This document shows, piece after piece, positions 24,945 through 33,124 of a stretch of 64,000 bases of DNA. Position 1 is the stretch's first letter. Each line of letters begins with the position of its first letter. The notes beneath the pieces were generated by a model, which searched no databases, had not been told where the DNA came from, and worked only from the letters and a program-made list of their open reading frames with translations. The translations under genes and the position numbers were made by a program. Source of the DNA: Miltoncostaea oceani (lineage in GTDB: Bacteria; Actinomycetota; Thermoleophilia; Miltoncostaeales; Miltoncostaeaceae); assembly GCF_018141545.1 (NCBI RefSeq), contig NZ_CP064356.1, positions 2,307,001 to 2,371,000 of the forward strand. Reading direction: 5' to 3'.

Positions 24945-25433
24945 TCACGCGGCCCCGGCGGGGCCGGGCGTCCCGGCGGGGAGGGCGGCCGGCTCGGGGG
25001 CGGCACGCACGACGACGCAGTAGGGGCCGACGGCGCGCAGTCGCGCACCGGCGATCTCGTCCTCACCGCAGACGATCGCGGTGATCTCCCCCGTCGCCTC
25101 GTCGAAGACGACGTCGGTGAGGGCGCCGACCGCGTTGCCGTCGTCGCCGAGCACGAGGCGCCCGTCGAGGTCGAGGTCCCCGTGGACGACGGCCTTCTCG
25201 TGGTCGTCGGCGGGGGCGCGGAGGGAGTCCTCGCCGGTGACCACGATGCCGTCGGGGCCGAAGCCGACGATGTCCGCCCACGCGACGAGCTCGGCCTTCC
25301 GGCGTCGTCCGCCGACGTGGAGCGCGGTGATGCGGTGGGCGCCGACGTCGACGACGACGTGCTTGAGGTCGCCGACCGTCTCGGCGCTGGCCCGGCTGAG
25401 CACGGGGCGCCCGTCGGCCTCGCTGAGGCGCAT
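24945..25433 (-). CDS. PRC-barrel domain protein (second copy)
   Basis: The 162-aa protein shows two PRC-like beta units: DLKHVVVDVGAHRITALHVGG with VAWADIVGFGPDGIVV, and ALTDVVFDEATGEITAIVCG with GARLRAVGPYCVVV. PRC barrels bind RNA, photosynthetic complexes or membranes. Here the role is unknown but probably stress-linked, given the downstream anti-sigma kinase. Its start overlaps the upstream PRC gene (TGATG, or GTG at 25436). The Ala/Pro-rich tail is likely disordered. Confidence 0.8.
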   Translation of the reverse strand: MRLSEADGRPVLSRASAETVGDLKHVVVDVGAHRITALHVGGRRRKAELVAWADIVGFGPDGIVVTGEDSLRAPADDHEKAVVHGDLDLDGRLVLGDDGNAVGALTDVVFDEATGEITAIVCGEDEIAGARLRAVGPYCVVVRAAPEPAALPAGTPGPAGAA

Positions 25434-26014
25434 CACGACGTGCCCTCCTTCAGCCGGGCCCGGAAGTCGGCGACGGCGCTGCCGAACCCGGAGAGGTCGT
25501 CGTGCACGAACTGCTCGGTGGCGGCGGGGACCATCAGGGTGGTGCCGGACACGGCGATGGTGTCGTCGACGGGGATCAGGAGGGTCGCGGCGGTGCGGTC
25601 GCGCGCGACGTCGGGGCCGTCGACCTCGAAGCCGACGATCGACGCGTCGTCGCCGACCTCGACGATCACGTCGACGACGGTGCCGAGTGCGGTGCCGGCG
25701 TCGGTCATGACGGTCGCGCCGATGACGTCGCGCTCACGGGCCTCGGCGGAGGCCGCGTCCATGACGGGGTCGCTCGCCACGAGGGCGCCGCCGTCGATCA
25801 TGACGGCGTCGCGGCCGAGGGCGCCGACGGCGCTCCACGGCAGCACCTCCTTGAGGGGCGAGCCGAGGAAGCCGCGCTTGTTGAGCGTGAAGCCGACGAG
25901 CGACGCCGAGCCGTGGGCGATGACGACATCCTTGACCTCGGCGATCGCCTCCCCGCCGTCGCGGGTCACCACCGGGCGACCGGTGATCTCACGGGCCCGC
26001 ATGAGGACGCTCAT
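25433..26014 (-). CDS. PRC-barrel domain protein (first copy)
   Basis: The 193-aa protein has MRAREITGRPVVTRDGGEAI, then a PRC core (VKDVVIAHGSASLVGFTLNK, then VLPWSAVGALGRDAVMI), then a second barrel (VIGATVMTDAGTALGTVVDV, then SIVGFEVDG). It is a distant paralogue of the next gene. The ATG overlaps the small membrane protein's stop as ATGA, and its own stop overlaps the next start, so the four genes form one coupled operon. Confidence 0.83.
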   Translation of the reverse strand: MSVLMRAREITGRPVVTRDGGEAIAEVKDVVIAHGSASLVGFTLNKRGFLGSPLKEVLPWSAVGALGRDAVMIDGGALVASDPVMDAASAEARERDVIGATVMTDAGTALGTVVDVIVEVGDDASIVGFEVDGPDVARDRTAATLLIPVDDTIAVSGTTLMVPAATEQFVHDDLSGFGSAVADFRARLKEGTS

Positions 26015-26130
26015 CGCCCGCGCCGCTTCCGCGCCGCGACCACGCCACCGGCGCGGCGCCGACGCTGCGCGACGACGCCGATCGCGCCGACGACCAGGAC
26101 GAGCACCACGATCGTGAGAAGGATCTCCAT
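26011..26130 (-). CDS. small single-span membrane protein (39 aa)
   Basis: This short gene encodes MEILLTIVVLVLVVGAIGVV followed by a very basic tail (AQRRRR, then AARKRRGR). It has one TM helix with a positively charged cytoplasmic end. A GGTGGGGGTGG ribosome site precedes the ATG, and the stop overlaps the first PRC gene as ATGA. The layout suggests it anchors or recruits the PRC-barrel proteins at the membrane. Confidence 0.7.
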   Translation of the reverse strand: MEILLTIVVLVLVVGAIGVVAQRRRRAGGVVAARKRRGR

Positions 26131-26246
26131 GCCGCCACCCCCACCGAAGGACCGGAACCTGCGGTGGGTGATGCCCCCGGGCGGCCCGCGGGACACCAGG
26201 CACCCGTCCCGCGGCGCGTCGCCCCGCCCCCGGCCGCGGGCGCCGG

Positions 26247-26591
26247 TCAGTCGAGGTCCCACCCGAAGTAGACCTCGATGGTCCGGATGCGGTCCCCGTC
26301 GAAGCCGAGGATCTCGGTGTTGCGGAACCGGGTGCCGTCGGCGCGCGTGCACTCGTACGTCACGAGCACCTCGTCGCCCGGGATCTCCCGGAGCCGGACG
26401 AACGCGAAGCCGGTGAGGGTCCCGGCGCCCGGCCAGCACCGGTCGAACCAGGCGGCGCGGTCGATGCCGACGTCGGGGGGCGCCGAGAACACAAGGTCGT
26501 GGTGGAGCAGTCCCTCGACGGCGTCGCGGTCGCCGGCGGCGAACGCCGCGTAGGAGGCGCGGGCGAGGGCGGTGCGGTCCGTGGTGGTCAT
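26247..26591 (-). CDS. SnoaL-like (NTF2-fold) protein
   Basis: The 114-aa protein has the NTF2-like pattern: ARASYAAFAAGDRDAVEGLLHHDLVFSAP at the N-terminus, a mid FDRCWPGAGTLTGFAF, and closing strands VTYECTRADGTRFRNTEIL and IRTIEVYFGWDL. Family members include SnoaL cyclases and steroid isomerases, but most are unassigned. A GGAGACCCG site precedes the ATG. It lies 116 nt upstream of the PRC operon on the same strand. Confidence 0.85.
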   Translation of the reverse strand: MTTTDRTALARASYAAFAAGDRDAVEGLLHHDLVFSAPPDVGIDRAAWFDRCWPGAGTLTGFAFVRLREIPGDEVLVTYECTRADGTRFRNTEILGFDGDRIRTIEVYFGWDLD

Positions 26592-26826
26592 CGGGTCTCC
26601 AGGTGTCGTGGCGGGGTCCCGGGTCGACCGGGCGCGGCGGCGGGGGTCATCGGTGGCGGTCGCGCCGCGACGCGTCCGGATCCGCGGATGTCCGGATCCG
26701 TGGCCGACGCGTCCTTGCCCCGCCCGGCCGCGGGACGGAGGGTCGCGGTGCGGTCGCCCTCCCGGCGCGGCGGGTCCCCCCGCCCCGAGACCGCTCACGG
26801 TGACCACACACGGAGAGGTGTGACGC

Positions 26827-27648
26827 ATGGGAACGGACACGGGTGAGCGCGGCACGATCGTCATGATCCACGGCTTCTGGGTGACCCCCCGCAGCTGGGA
26901 GAACTTCGTGGCCCACTACGAGGCGAAGGGGTACCGGGTGCTGACACCCGCCTACCCGGGGTTCGAGGTGGAGGTGGAGGCGCTCAACGCCGACACCGGG
27001 CCGATCGAGTCGATCACGGTGCCGCAGATCGTGGAGCACCTCGAGGCGGTGGTCGGGGCGCTGCACACGCCCCCCATCCTGATCGGCCACTCGGCGGGCG
27101 GCGTCTTCACGCAGGTCCTGCTCGACCACGGGTACGGCGCCTGCGGCGTCGCGATCAACTCGGCGCCCACGGAGGGCGTGGCGGTGGTGCCGCCGTCGCA
27201 GGTGAAGGCGGCGTTCCCGGTGCTGAAGAACCCCTTCAAGCGGCACGGGGCGGTCGGCCTCGACGCCGAGCAGTGGCACTACGCGTTCACGAACGGCATG
27301 GACGAGGAGCGCTCCCGGGCGCTGTGGGAGCGGTACCACGTGCCCGCCTCGGCGAGCATCTTCTGGGAGAGCGCCCTCGCCACCCTCCAGCCCGGCCACC
27401 AGGGCTAGTGGGTCGATTACCACAACGCCGACCGTGCCCCGCTCCTCTTCATCTCCGGCAGCGACGACCACCTGATGCCGCCGTCCGTGCAGCGCTCCAA
27501 CGCGAAGCACTACAAGGCCGAGGGGACGGTCACCGAGATCGTGGAGTTCCCCGGACCGCACCTGCTGCCCGCCGCCGACGGCTGGGAGGCCGTCGCCGAC
27601 CACGCGCTGGAGTGGGCCGAGCGCCACGCGCGGACGACGGCCGGCTGA
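26827..27648 (+). pseudogene. alpha/beta hydrolase interrupted by an in-frame amber codon
   Basis: The first 193 codons encode an alpha/beta hydrolase (IVMIHGFWVTPRSWENF, nucleophile Ser in IGHSAGGVF, and FKRHGAVGLDAEQWHYAFTN). A TAG at 27406-27408 stops this frame. The same frame then continues for 79 codons with the expected rest of the family: VDYHNADRAPLLFISGSDDH (acid Asp), MPPSVQRSNAKHYK, and FPGPHLLPAADGWEAVADHAL (catalytic His). Without the stop the protein would be 273 aa. It is a nonsense mutation, a sequencing error or a read-through. GGAGAGGTG is the ribosome site. Confidence 0.85.
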
Positions 27649-27671
27649 CGGGGACGGCACCGCGTCCGGGG

Positions 27672-28463
27672 GTGGAGCCCCTCCGCATCACGCACGTCGG
27701 GGGGCCGACCGCGCTCATCGAGGCCGGCGGGTGGCGTCTGCTCACCGACCCCACCTTCGACCCGGCCGGTGGCGCGTACCGGTTCGGTTGGGGCACCGGG
27801 TCGCGGAAGACGGCCGGCCCGGCGGTGCCCGCCGCCGACCTCCTCCCCGTCGACGCGGTGCTGCTCACCCACGACCACCACGGCGACAACCTCGACGTCG
27901 CCGGGAGGGCGTTCCTGCCGTCCGCGGGCGTCGTCGTCACGACCGCCTCCGGCGCCCGGCGCCTCGGCGGGGCGGCCCGCGGGCTGCACCCCGGGGACGC
28001 GACGACGCTGGAGGCGCCCGGGCGTCCGGCCGTCGAGGTCACCGCCACCCCCTGCCGCCACGGACCGCCGCTCAGCCGCCCGGTGGTCGGCGACGTGATC
28101 GGCTTCGCCCTGGCGTGGGAGGGGCGGCGGGGCGTCCGGCTGTGGATCACGGGCGACACCGTCATGTTCGCCGGGCTCCGGGATGCCGCCGCGGCGATGG
28201 ACGTCGACGTGGTGGTGCTCCACATGGGCGGCGTGCGGTTCCCCGTGACCGGCCCCGTCCGGTACACCCTGACGGCCCGCGAGGCGATCGAGCTGATCGC
28301 CCTCGCGGACCCGCGCGTCGCGGTGCCCGTCCACTACGAGGGGTGGCGCCACTTCCGCCAGGGCCGCCCCGCCATCTCCCGCGCGCTGGCCCGCGCGCCC
28401 GCCGACGTCGCCCGCCGTGTCCGCTGGCTGCCGATCGGGGAGCCCACCACCGTCGATCCCTAG
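27672..28463 (+). CDS. MBL-fold metal-dependent hydrolase (UlaG-like)
   Basis: The 263-aa protein has LRITHVGGPTALIEAGGWRLLTDPTFD, the zinc motif LTHDHHGDNLD (HxHxxD), a later ATPCRHGP, the metal Asp in WITGDTVMF, and a C-terminal His in VPVHYEGWRHF. The set is typical of UlaG-like lactonases or phosphodiesterases of the metallo-beta-lactamase superfamily. The substrate is unknown. The GTG start lies 23 nt after the broken hydrolase gene. Confidence 0.88.
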   Translation: MEPLRITHVGGPTALIEAGGWRLLTDPTFDPAGGAYRFGWGTGSRKTAGPAVPAADLLPVDAVLLTHDHHGDNLDVAGRAFLPSAGVVVTTASGARRLGGAARGLHPGDATTLEAPGRPAVEVTATPCRHGPPLSRPVVGDVIGFALAWEGRRGVRLWITGDTVMFAGLRDAAAAMDVDVVVLHMGGVRFPVTGPVRYTLTAREAIELIALADPRVAVPVHYEGWRHFRQGRPAISRALARAPADVARRVRWLPIGEPTTVDP

Positions 28464-28495
28464 ACGGGCGGGCGCCACCGGGCGGCCGGCGCGTC

Positions 28496-28501
28496 CATAC
28501 T
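28496..28501 (+). promoter_or_regulatory. -10-like box (CATACT) of the AraC-family gene
   Basis: CATACT ends 6 nt before the GTG at 28508, matching the leaderless spacing seen elsewhere in the window. There is no ribosome site. It is a weak match to TANNNT. Confidence 0.35.
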
Positions 28502-28507
28502 GCGGGG

Positions 28508-29500
28508 GTGCCCCACCGCACGGTCATGCTCCTGGCCTTCGAGGGCGCCGGCCTGCTCGACGTGTCGGGTCCGGCGGAGGTCTTCGCGGTCGCGAACGCC
28601 ATCACGCTGGGAGACGCGTACCGCGTCGTCATCGCCTCGCCCGACGGCCGCGACCCGGTGAGCAGCTCGGGGTTCCGGATCGGGGTGGCCGGCGCCGCCG
28701 GCGACGTCGCCGGCCCCCTCGACACGGTGATGGTCCCGGGCACGTGGACCTGGCCGGAGGCCATCGGCGACGCCGCGTTGCTCGCCGCGGTCTCCGACGC
28801 CGCCGCCCGCAGCCGCCGCGTCGCGGGGGTCTGCGTCGGCGCCCTCATCCTGGCGGCGGCGGGCCTGCTCGACGGCCGGCGGGCCACCACCCACTGGCAG
28901 TTCCTCGACGAGCTCGCCGGGCGCTTCCCCGCCGTGCGGGTCGAGCGCGGCCCGATCTTCGTCCGCGACGACGGCGTCTACACGTCCGCCGGCGTCAGCG
29001 CCGGCATCGACCTGGCGCTCGCGCTGGTCGAGGACGACCTCGGCGCCGCCGTCGCCCGCCGCGTCGCGCGCCACCTCGTGGTCTTCATGCAACGCCCGGG
29101 CGGCCAGTCGCAGTTCAGCGTCCGCCTCCGGGCCGAGCCGCCGGAGCGCTCCCCGCTGCGGGCCCTCCTCGACGCCGTCGCCGACGACCCCGCGGGCGAC
29201 CACCGCCTCGCCGCCCTCAGCGCGCGGGCGGGGTTCAGCGAACGGCACCTCACCCGCGTCTTCGCGCGCGAGCTGTCGACCACCCCCGGGCGGTACGTGG
29301 AGCAGGTGCGCGTCGAGGCCGCCCGGGCGATGCTCGAATCGTCGGACGCGTCCCTCGACGTCATCGCCCGCCGCTGCGGCCTCGGGTCGGCCGAGACGCT
29401 CCGCCGCGCGTTCGCCCGCACCGTGGGCGTCACCCCCCACGCCTACCGGCGGCGCTTCGCGACGACCGGCGTCGCCGCCCTCGCGCTCGACGAGGCCTGA
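28508..29500 (+). CDS. GlxA/FtrA-like AraC regulator with DJ-1/PfpI domain
   Basis: The 330-aa protein has an N-terminal DJ-1/PfpI domain (about residues 5-190: FEGAGLLDVSGPAEVFAVAN, then the nucleophile-elbow-like VAGVCVGALILAAAGLLDGR, then TSAGVSAGIDLALALVED). Its C-terminal AraC region has two HTHs (about 220-320: LAALSARAGFSERHLTRVFA, then LDVIARRCGLGSAETLRRAF). It probably senses a small metabolite and activates nearby genes. A YjbR gene follows after 9 nt. Confidence 0.92.
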   Translation: MPHRTVMLLAFEGAGLLDVSGPAEVFAVANAITLGDAYRVVIASPDGRDPVSSSGFRIGVAGAAGDVAGPLDTVMVPGTWTWPEAIGDAALLAAVSDAAARSRRVAGVCVGALILAAAGLLDGRRATTHWQFLDELAGRFPAVRVERGPIFVRDDGVYTSAGVSAGIDLALALVEDDLGAAVARRVARHLVVFMQRPGGQSQFSVRLRAEPPERSPLRALLDAVADDPAGDHRLAALSARAGFSERHLTRVFARELSTTPGRYVEQVRVEAARAMLESSDASLDVIARRCGLGSAETLRRAFARTVGVTPHAYRRRFATTGVAALALDEA

Positions 29501-29509
29501 GGAGCCCCC

Positions 29510-29866
29510 GTGGCCACCGAGGACGACGTCCGCCGCATCGCCCTGTCGCTGCCGCGGACGACCGAGAAGCCGTCGTACGGCGCCCCGGGGTTCCGGGTGG
29601 GGGACCGCCTGTTCGCGCGCATCCACCAGGACGGGGGCCTCCTCGTGGTGTGGTGCGAGGACGAGGCCGAGAAGGAGTCCCTCCTCGACGGCGACCCCGC
29701 CGTGTTCACGACGACCCCGCACTACGACGGGCACCCCATGGTGCTCGTGCGCCTCGACGCCGTCGGCGACGACCAGCTCGACGCGCTCCTCACCGACTCG
29801 TGGCGCATCCGCGCGCCCGCCCGGGTGCGCGCGGCCCTCGACGCCGCACGCGACCGGGGCGCCTGA
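29510..29866 (+). CDS. MmcQ/YjbR-family protein
   Basis: The 118-aa protein has the YjbR fold pattern: LSLPRTTEKPSYGAPGFRVGDRLFARIH, VVWCEDEAEKESLL, HYDGHPMVLVRLDAV, and LLTDSWRIRAPARVRAAL. The fold is double-wing-like, and DNA binding has been suggested for the family. A GAGGAGC site precedes the GTG. It is in an operon with the AraC regulator and a small membrane protein. Confidence 0.88.
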   Translation: MATEDDVRRIALSLPRTTEKPSYGAPGFRVGDRLFARIHQDGGLLVVWCEDEAEKESLLDGDPAVFTTTPHYDGHPMVLVRLDAVGDDQLDALLTDSWRIRAPARVRAALDAARDRGA

Positions 29867-30228
29867 TCCCCCGGGGCGCCACGGCGGCGGCCGCGTTCGT
29901 GCTCGCCTGCCTCGGGGCGTGGCTCGGCGTCGCGACCCTCGACTCGTGGCTCCTCGGCGTGGTCCTCGCGATCGGGTGCGCGTCGACGGTCCCCGCCGTC
30001 ACCGCGATGCCCGCCCGCCGCGGCCCCCGCCCCGCCCGTCCGGCGGCGGCCGGCGCATGGACCGCCGGGCGCCTCGCGCGCGGGGCCGGTCTCGCGGTCG
30101 CCGTCGTCGCGGGCGCCGCGCTCGTCGGCGTGGCGCTCGGCCTGCGGGACGGGGACCTCGCGGTCTTCGTCGCGGCCGTCGCGGCCGGCGCCGGCGCCGC
30201 GGCCGCGGGGGTGTCCCCCGGCGGCTGA
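29863..30228 (+). CDS. small membrane protein, possible CTG start
   Basis: The protein has up to 121 aa with about four hydrophobic helices (FVLACLGAWLGVATL, SWLLGVVLAIGCASTV, GAGLAVAVVAGAALVGVAL, LAVFVAAVAAGAGAAAAGV). No ATG precedes the first helix. A CTG at 29863 overlaps the YjbR stop as CTGA. The first GTG (29899) falls inside helix 1. Start assignment is therefore uncertain. Function unknown. Confidence 0.6.
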   Translation: MIPRGATAAAAFVLACLGAWLGVATLDSWLLGVVLAIGCASTVPAVTAMPARRGPRPARPAAAGAWTAGRLARGAGLAVAVVAGAALVGVALGLRDGDLAVFVAAVAAGAGAAAAGVSPGG

Positions 30229-30288
30229 GCGGACCGCCGGACCCGCCGCCCCGCGGCGCGTCCGCCGCCGTCTCTAGGGTCCCCGGTC

Positions 30289-30861
30289 ATGCGCATCGTC
30301 CCCCGCCACGGCGGCTGGCTCGAGGTCGTCTGCGGGCCCATGTTCTCGGGGAAGTCCGAGGAGCTCATGCGCCGGCTGACCCGCGCCACCATCGCCCGGC
30401 AGCGCGTCGAGCTGCTGCGCCCCGCCGCCGACACCCGCCACGGCCCGGACGAGCTCGTCAGCCACGCCGGGCAGCGGATGGACGGCCGCCGCATCGCCGA
30501 CCTCGACCAGATCGCCGCCCTCGAGGCCGACGTCATCGGGTTCGACGAGGTGCAGTTCTTCCCCGAGGGGATCGTCGACGTCATCGACGACCTCACGCAG
30601 CGCGGGGTACGGGTCGTCTGCTGCGGCCTCGACATGGACTACCGCCGGCGCCCGTGGCCCGTCACGCAGGCCCTGCTCGCCCGGGCCGAGTTCGCCGACA
30701 AGCTCCAGGCCGTCTGCCTCGTCTGCGGGGGTCCGGCCACGCTCAGCCAGCGCCTCGAGGCGGACGGATCGCCGGCCAGCGACGCCGGTCCGACCGTCGA
30801 GATCGGCAACGGGGAGCGGTACGAGGCGCGCTGCCGGGCGTGCTTCCGCAGCGGCGCCTGA
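30289..30861 (+). CDS. tdk: thymidine kinase
   Basis: The 190-aa type-II thymidine kinase has the P-loop VVCGPMFSGKSEELMRRL, the DE(VQ) Walker B GFDEVQFF, the lasso segment CCGLDMDYRRRPW, and a zinc site built from VCLVCGG and CRACF. It phosphorylates thymidine for dTMP salvage. A TAGGGT box lies 8 nt before the ATG, so the mRNA leader is absent or nearly so. Confidence 0.96.
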   Translation: MRIVPRHGGWLEVVCGPMFSGKSEELMRRLTRATIARQRVELLRPAADTRHGPDELVSHAGQRMDGRRIADLDQIAALEADVIGFDEVQFFPEGIVDVIDDLTQRGVRVVCCGLDMDYRRRPWPVTQALLARAEFADKLQAVCLVCGGPATLSQRLEADGSPASDAGPTVEIGNGERYEARCRACFRSGA

Positions 30862-30865
30862 GCGG

Positions 30866-30884
30866 GCCCGGCGGAACACCGGGC
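30866..30884 (+). terminator. weak hairpin after tdk
   Basis: A 6-bp stem (GCCCGG / CCGGGC) with a 7-nt loop lies 4 nt past the stop codon. It is short, so this is a tentative terminator. Confidence 0.35.
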
Positions 30885-30954
30885 GCACACGTCGCCTGGA
30901 CCGCCGCCACGGCCCGGGCGTAGGGTCGGTCCACCCGGACGGAGGGGCGGTGCG

Positions 30955-32865
30955 ATGGGCGCGTACCAGGAGACCTACGACCGCTGGCGGGCCGACCCCG
31001 AGGCGTTCTGGGACGCCGCGGCGCAGGCGATCGAGTGGGACCGCGCGCCCGACGCCGTGCTCGACCGCACGCGCGCGCCCCTCTACGACTGGTTCCCCGG
31101 CGGCCGCCTGAACACCTGCGCGAACGCCCTCGACCGCCACGTGCGCGACGGCCGCGGCGAGCAGATCGCCCTCATCCACGACAGCCCGGTGACGGGGCGA
31201 GCGTCGTCGTGCACCTACCGCGAGCTGCGGGACGAGGTCGCGCGCGTCGCGGGGGCCTTCGCGCGCCTCGGCGTCGGCCGCGGCGACCGCGTCGTCATCT
31301 ACATGCCGATGGTGCCCGAGGCGGTGATGGCGATGCTCGCCTGCGCGCGGCTCGGGGCGATCCACTCGGTCGTCTTCGGGGGGTTCGCGGCGTCGGAGCT
31401 GGCGTCGCGGATCGAGGACTCCCGGCCGGCGCTGATCGTGTCGGCGTCGTGCGGGGTCGAGCCGGGGCGCATCGTCGAGTACGGCCCCCTCCTCGACCGG
31501 GCGCTCGCCCTCGCCGACGTCCCGCCGCCGCCCTGCGTGATCCTCCAGCGCCCCGAGCACCGGTCGACGATGACGACGGGTCGCGACGTGACGTGGGAGG
31601 AGGCCCTCGACGGCGCGCCCCCCGCGGACCCCGTCCCCGTCGCGGCGACCGACCCGCTCTACGTGCTCTACACCTCCGGGACGACGGGACTGCCGAAGGG
31701 CATCGTCCGCGACAACGGCGGGCACGCCGTCGCGTTGCGGTGGTCGATGGAGGCCGTCTTCGGGGCGCGCCCCGGCGACGTCTTCTGGGCGGCGTCCGAC
31801 ATCGGGTGGGTCGTCGGCCACTCGTACATCGTCTACGGGCCGCTGCTCGCCGGATGCACGACCGTCCTCTACGAGGGGAAGCCCGTCGGGACGCCCGACG
31901 CCGGCGCGTTCTGGCGGGTCTGCGCCGCCCACGGGGTCGACGTCATGTTCACCGCGCCGACCGCGATCCGCGCGATCAAGCGGGTCGACCCGCGGGGGGA
32001 GCTCGCCGCGGCGTACGACCTGTCGCGCCTGCGGGCGCTGTTCCTCGCGGGGGAGCGGTGCGACCCCGACACCCTCGCGTGGGCGGAGCGCCTCCTCGAC
32101 CGCCCCGTGATCGACCACTGGTGGCAGACCGAGACGGGGTGGCCGGTCGCGGCGAACTGCCTCGGCATCGAGGCCCTGCCGGTGAAGCCCGGGTCACCCG
32201 CGAAGGCGGTCCCGGGGTACGAGATCACCGTGCGCGGCGAGGACAACGATGAGGTGGCCGCCGGGGAGATCGGCGCGATCTGCCTCACCCTGCCGCTGCC
32301 GCCCGGGTGCGCGCCGACGTTGTGGGGGAGCGACGAGCGGTGGATCGAGGCGTACCTGACGCGCCACCCCGGCCACTACATGACCGCCGACGCCGGCTAC
32401 CTCGACGAGGACGGCTACCTCTACGTCATGAGCCGGATGGACGACATCATCAACACCGCCGGCCACCGCCTCTCGACGGGGGCGATGGAGGAGGTGCTGT
32501 CCGGTCACCCCGACATCGCGGAGTGCGCCGTCGTCGGCCTCTCCGACCCGTTGAAGGGTCAGGTGCCGGTCGGGTTCGTGGTGCTGAAGGCCGGCGTCGA
32601 CCGCCCCGAGGCCGAGGTGGCCGCCGAGCTCGTGGCCCGGGTGCGCGACGAGATCGGGCCGGTGGCCTCGTTCAAGGAGGCCCGCACGCTGCGGGGGCTG
32701 CCGAAGACGCGCTCCGGCAAGGTGCTGCGCGGCACGATCCGCCGGATGGGCGACGGCGAGGAGTGGCGGATGCCGGCGACGATCGAGGACCCCGCCGTGC
32801 TCGACGACGTGCGGCGGGTGCTGGCGGAGATGGGGCGGCCGGAGGCGCCGCCGCCGAGCGGCTGA
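30955..32865 (+). CDS. prpE: propionyl-CoA synthetase-like acyl-CoA ligase
   Basis: The 636-aa adenylate-forming enzyme carries the PrpE-type blocks SVVFGGFAASELASRI, SASCGVEPGRIVEYGPLLD, VLYTSGTTGLPKGIVRDNGGH (A3 motif), ASDIGWVVGHSYIVYGPLL, and the A10 lysine region TRSGKVLRGTIRR. The GIVRDNGGH and SCGVEP patterns separate propionyl-CoA synthetases from acetyl-CoA synthetase. It should activate propionate or another short acid. No methylcitrate-cycle gene is adjacent. It is followed by repeats and a hairpin. Confidence 0.92.
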   Translation: MGAYQETYDRWRADPEAFWDAAAQAIEWDRAPDAVLDRTRAPLYDWFPGGRLNTCANALDRHVRDGRGEQIALIHDSPVTGRASSCTYRELRDEVARVAGAFARLGVGRGDRVVIYMPMVPEAVMAMLACARLGAIHSVVFGGFAASELASRIEDSRPALIVSASCGVEPGRIVEYGPLLDRALALADVPPPPCVILQRPEHRSTMTTGRDVTWEEALDGAPPADPVPVAATDPLYVLYTSGTTGLPKGIVRDNGGHAVALRWSMEAVFGARPGDVFWAASDIGWVVGHSYIVYGPLLAGCTTVLYEGKPVGTPDAGAFWRVCAAHGVDVMFTAPTAIRAIKRVDPRGELAAAYDLSRLRALFLAGERCDPDTLAWAERLLDRPVIDHWWQTETGWPVAANCLGIEALPVKPGSPAKAVPGYEITVRGEDNDEVAAGEIGAICLTLPLPPGCAPTLWGSDERWIEAYLTRHPGHYMTADAGYLDEDGYLYVMSRMDDIINTAGHRLSTGAMEEVLSGHPDIAECAVVGLSDPLKGQVPVGFVVLKAGVDRPEAEVAAELVARVRDEIGPVASFKEARTLRGLPKTRSGKVLRGTIRRMGDGEEWRMPATIEDPAVLDDVRRVLAEMGRPEAPPPSG

Positions 32866-32877
32866 CGGCGGGGCGGA

Positions 32878-32908
32878 CCGGCGGGACGGCCCGCGCCCGG
32901 CCCGCCGG
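32878..32908 (+). terminator. candidate prpE terminator
   Basis: CCGGCGGG and CCCGCCGG form a perfect 8-bp stem with a 15-nt loop, 12 nt past the stop codon. The long loop makes this moderate evidence. Confidence 0.4.
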
Positions 32909-32912
32909 CCGC

Positions 32913-33009
32913 TCCGTGGGCCGTCCGTGGCCCGTGGGTCGCCGTCCGTGGCGCGGGACCCGTCCGTGGGTCGACCGTGCCGTCCGTGGCGTGACCGGCC
33001 CATCCGTGG
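32913..33009. repeat. six TCCGTGG repeats, about 20-bp period
   Basis: TCCGTGG occurs at 32913, 32924, 32945, 32963, 32983 and 33003, mostly 18-21 bp apart, within similar contexts (GTCCGTGGCG, CGTCCGTGGGTCG). The stretch lies between the ends of the convergent prpE and transpeptidase genes and is not coding. It may be decaying tandem repeats or phased protein-binding sites. Confidence 0.6.
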
Positions 33010-33124
33010 GCCGGTTCCCTCCGCGTCCCGGTGGACCGGGCGTGGTGGGGGTCTGATCCGTCCATCGGCGGGGCGGCCGCCGGATCGATCGTCCGATCGG
33101 TCGAACGACCGGATGAACCCGCGG

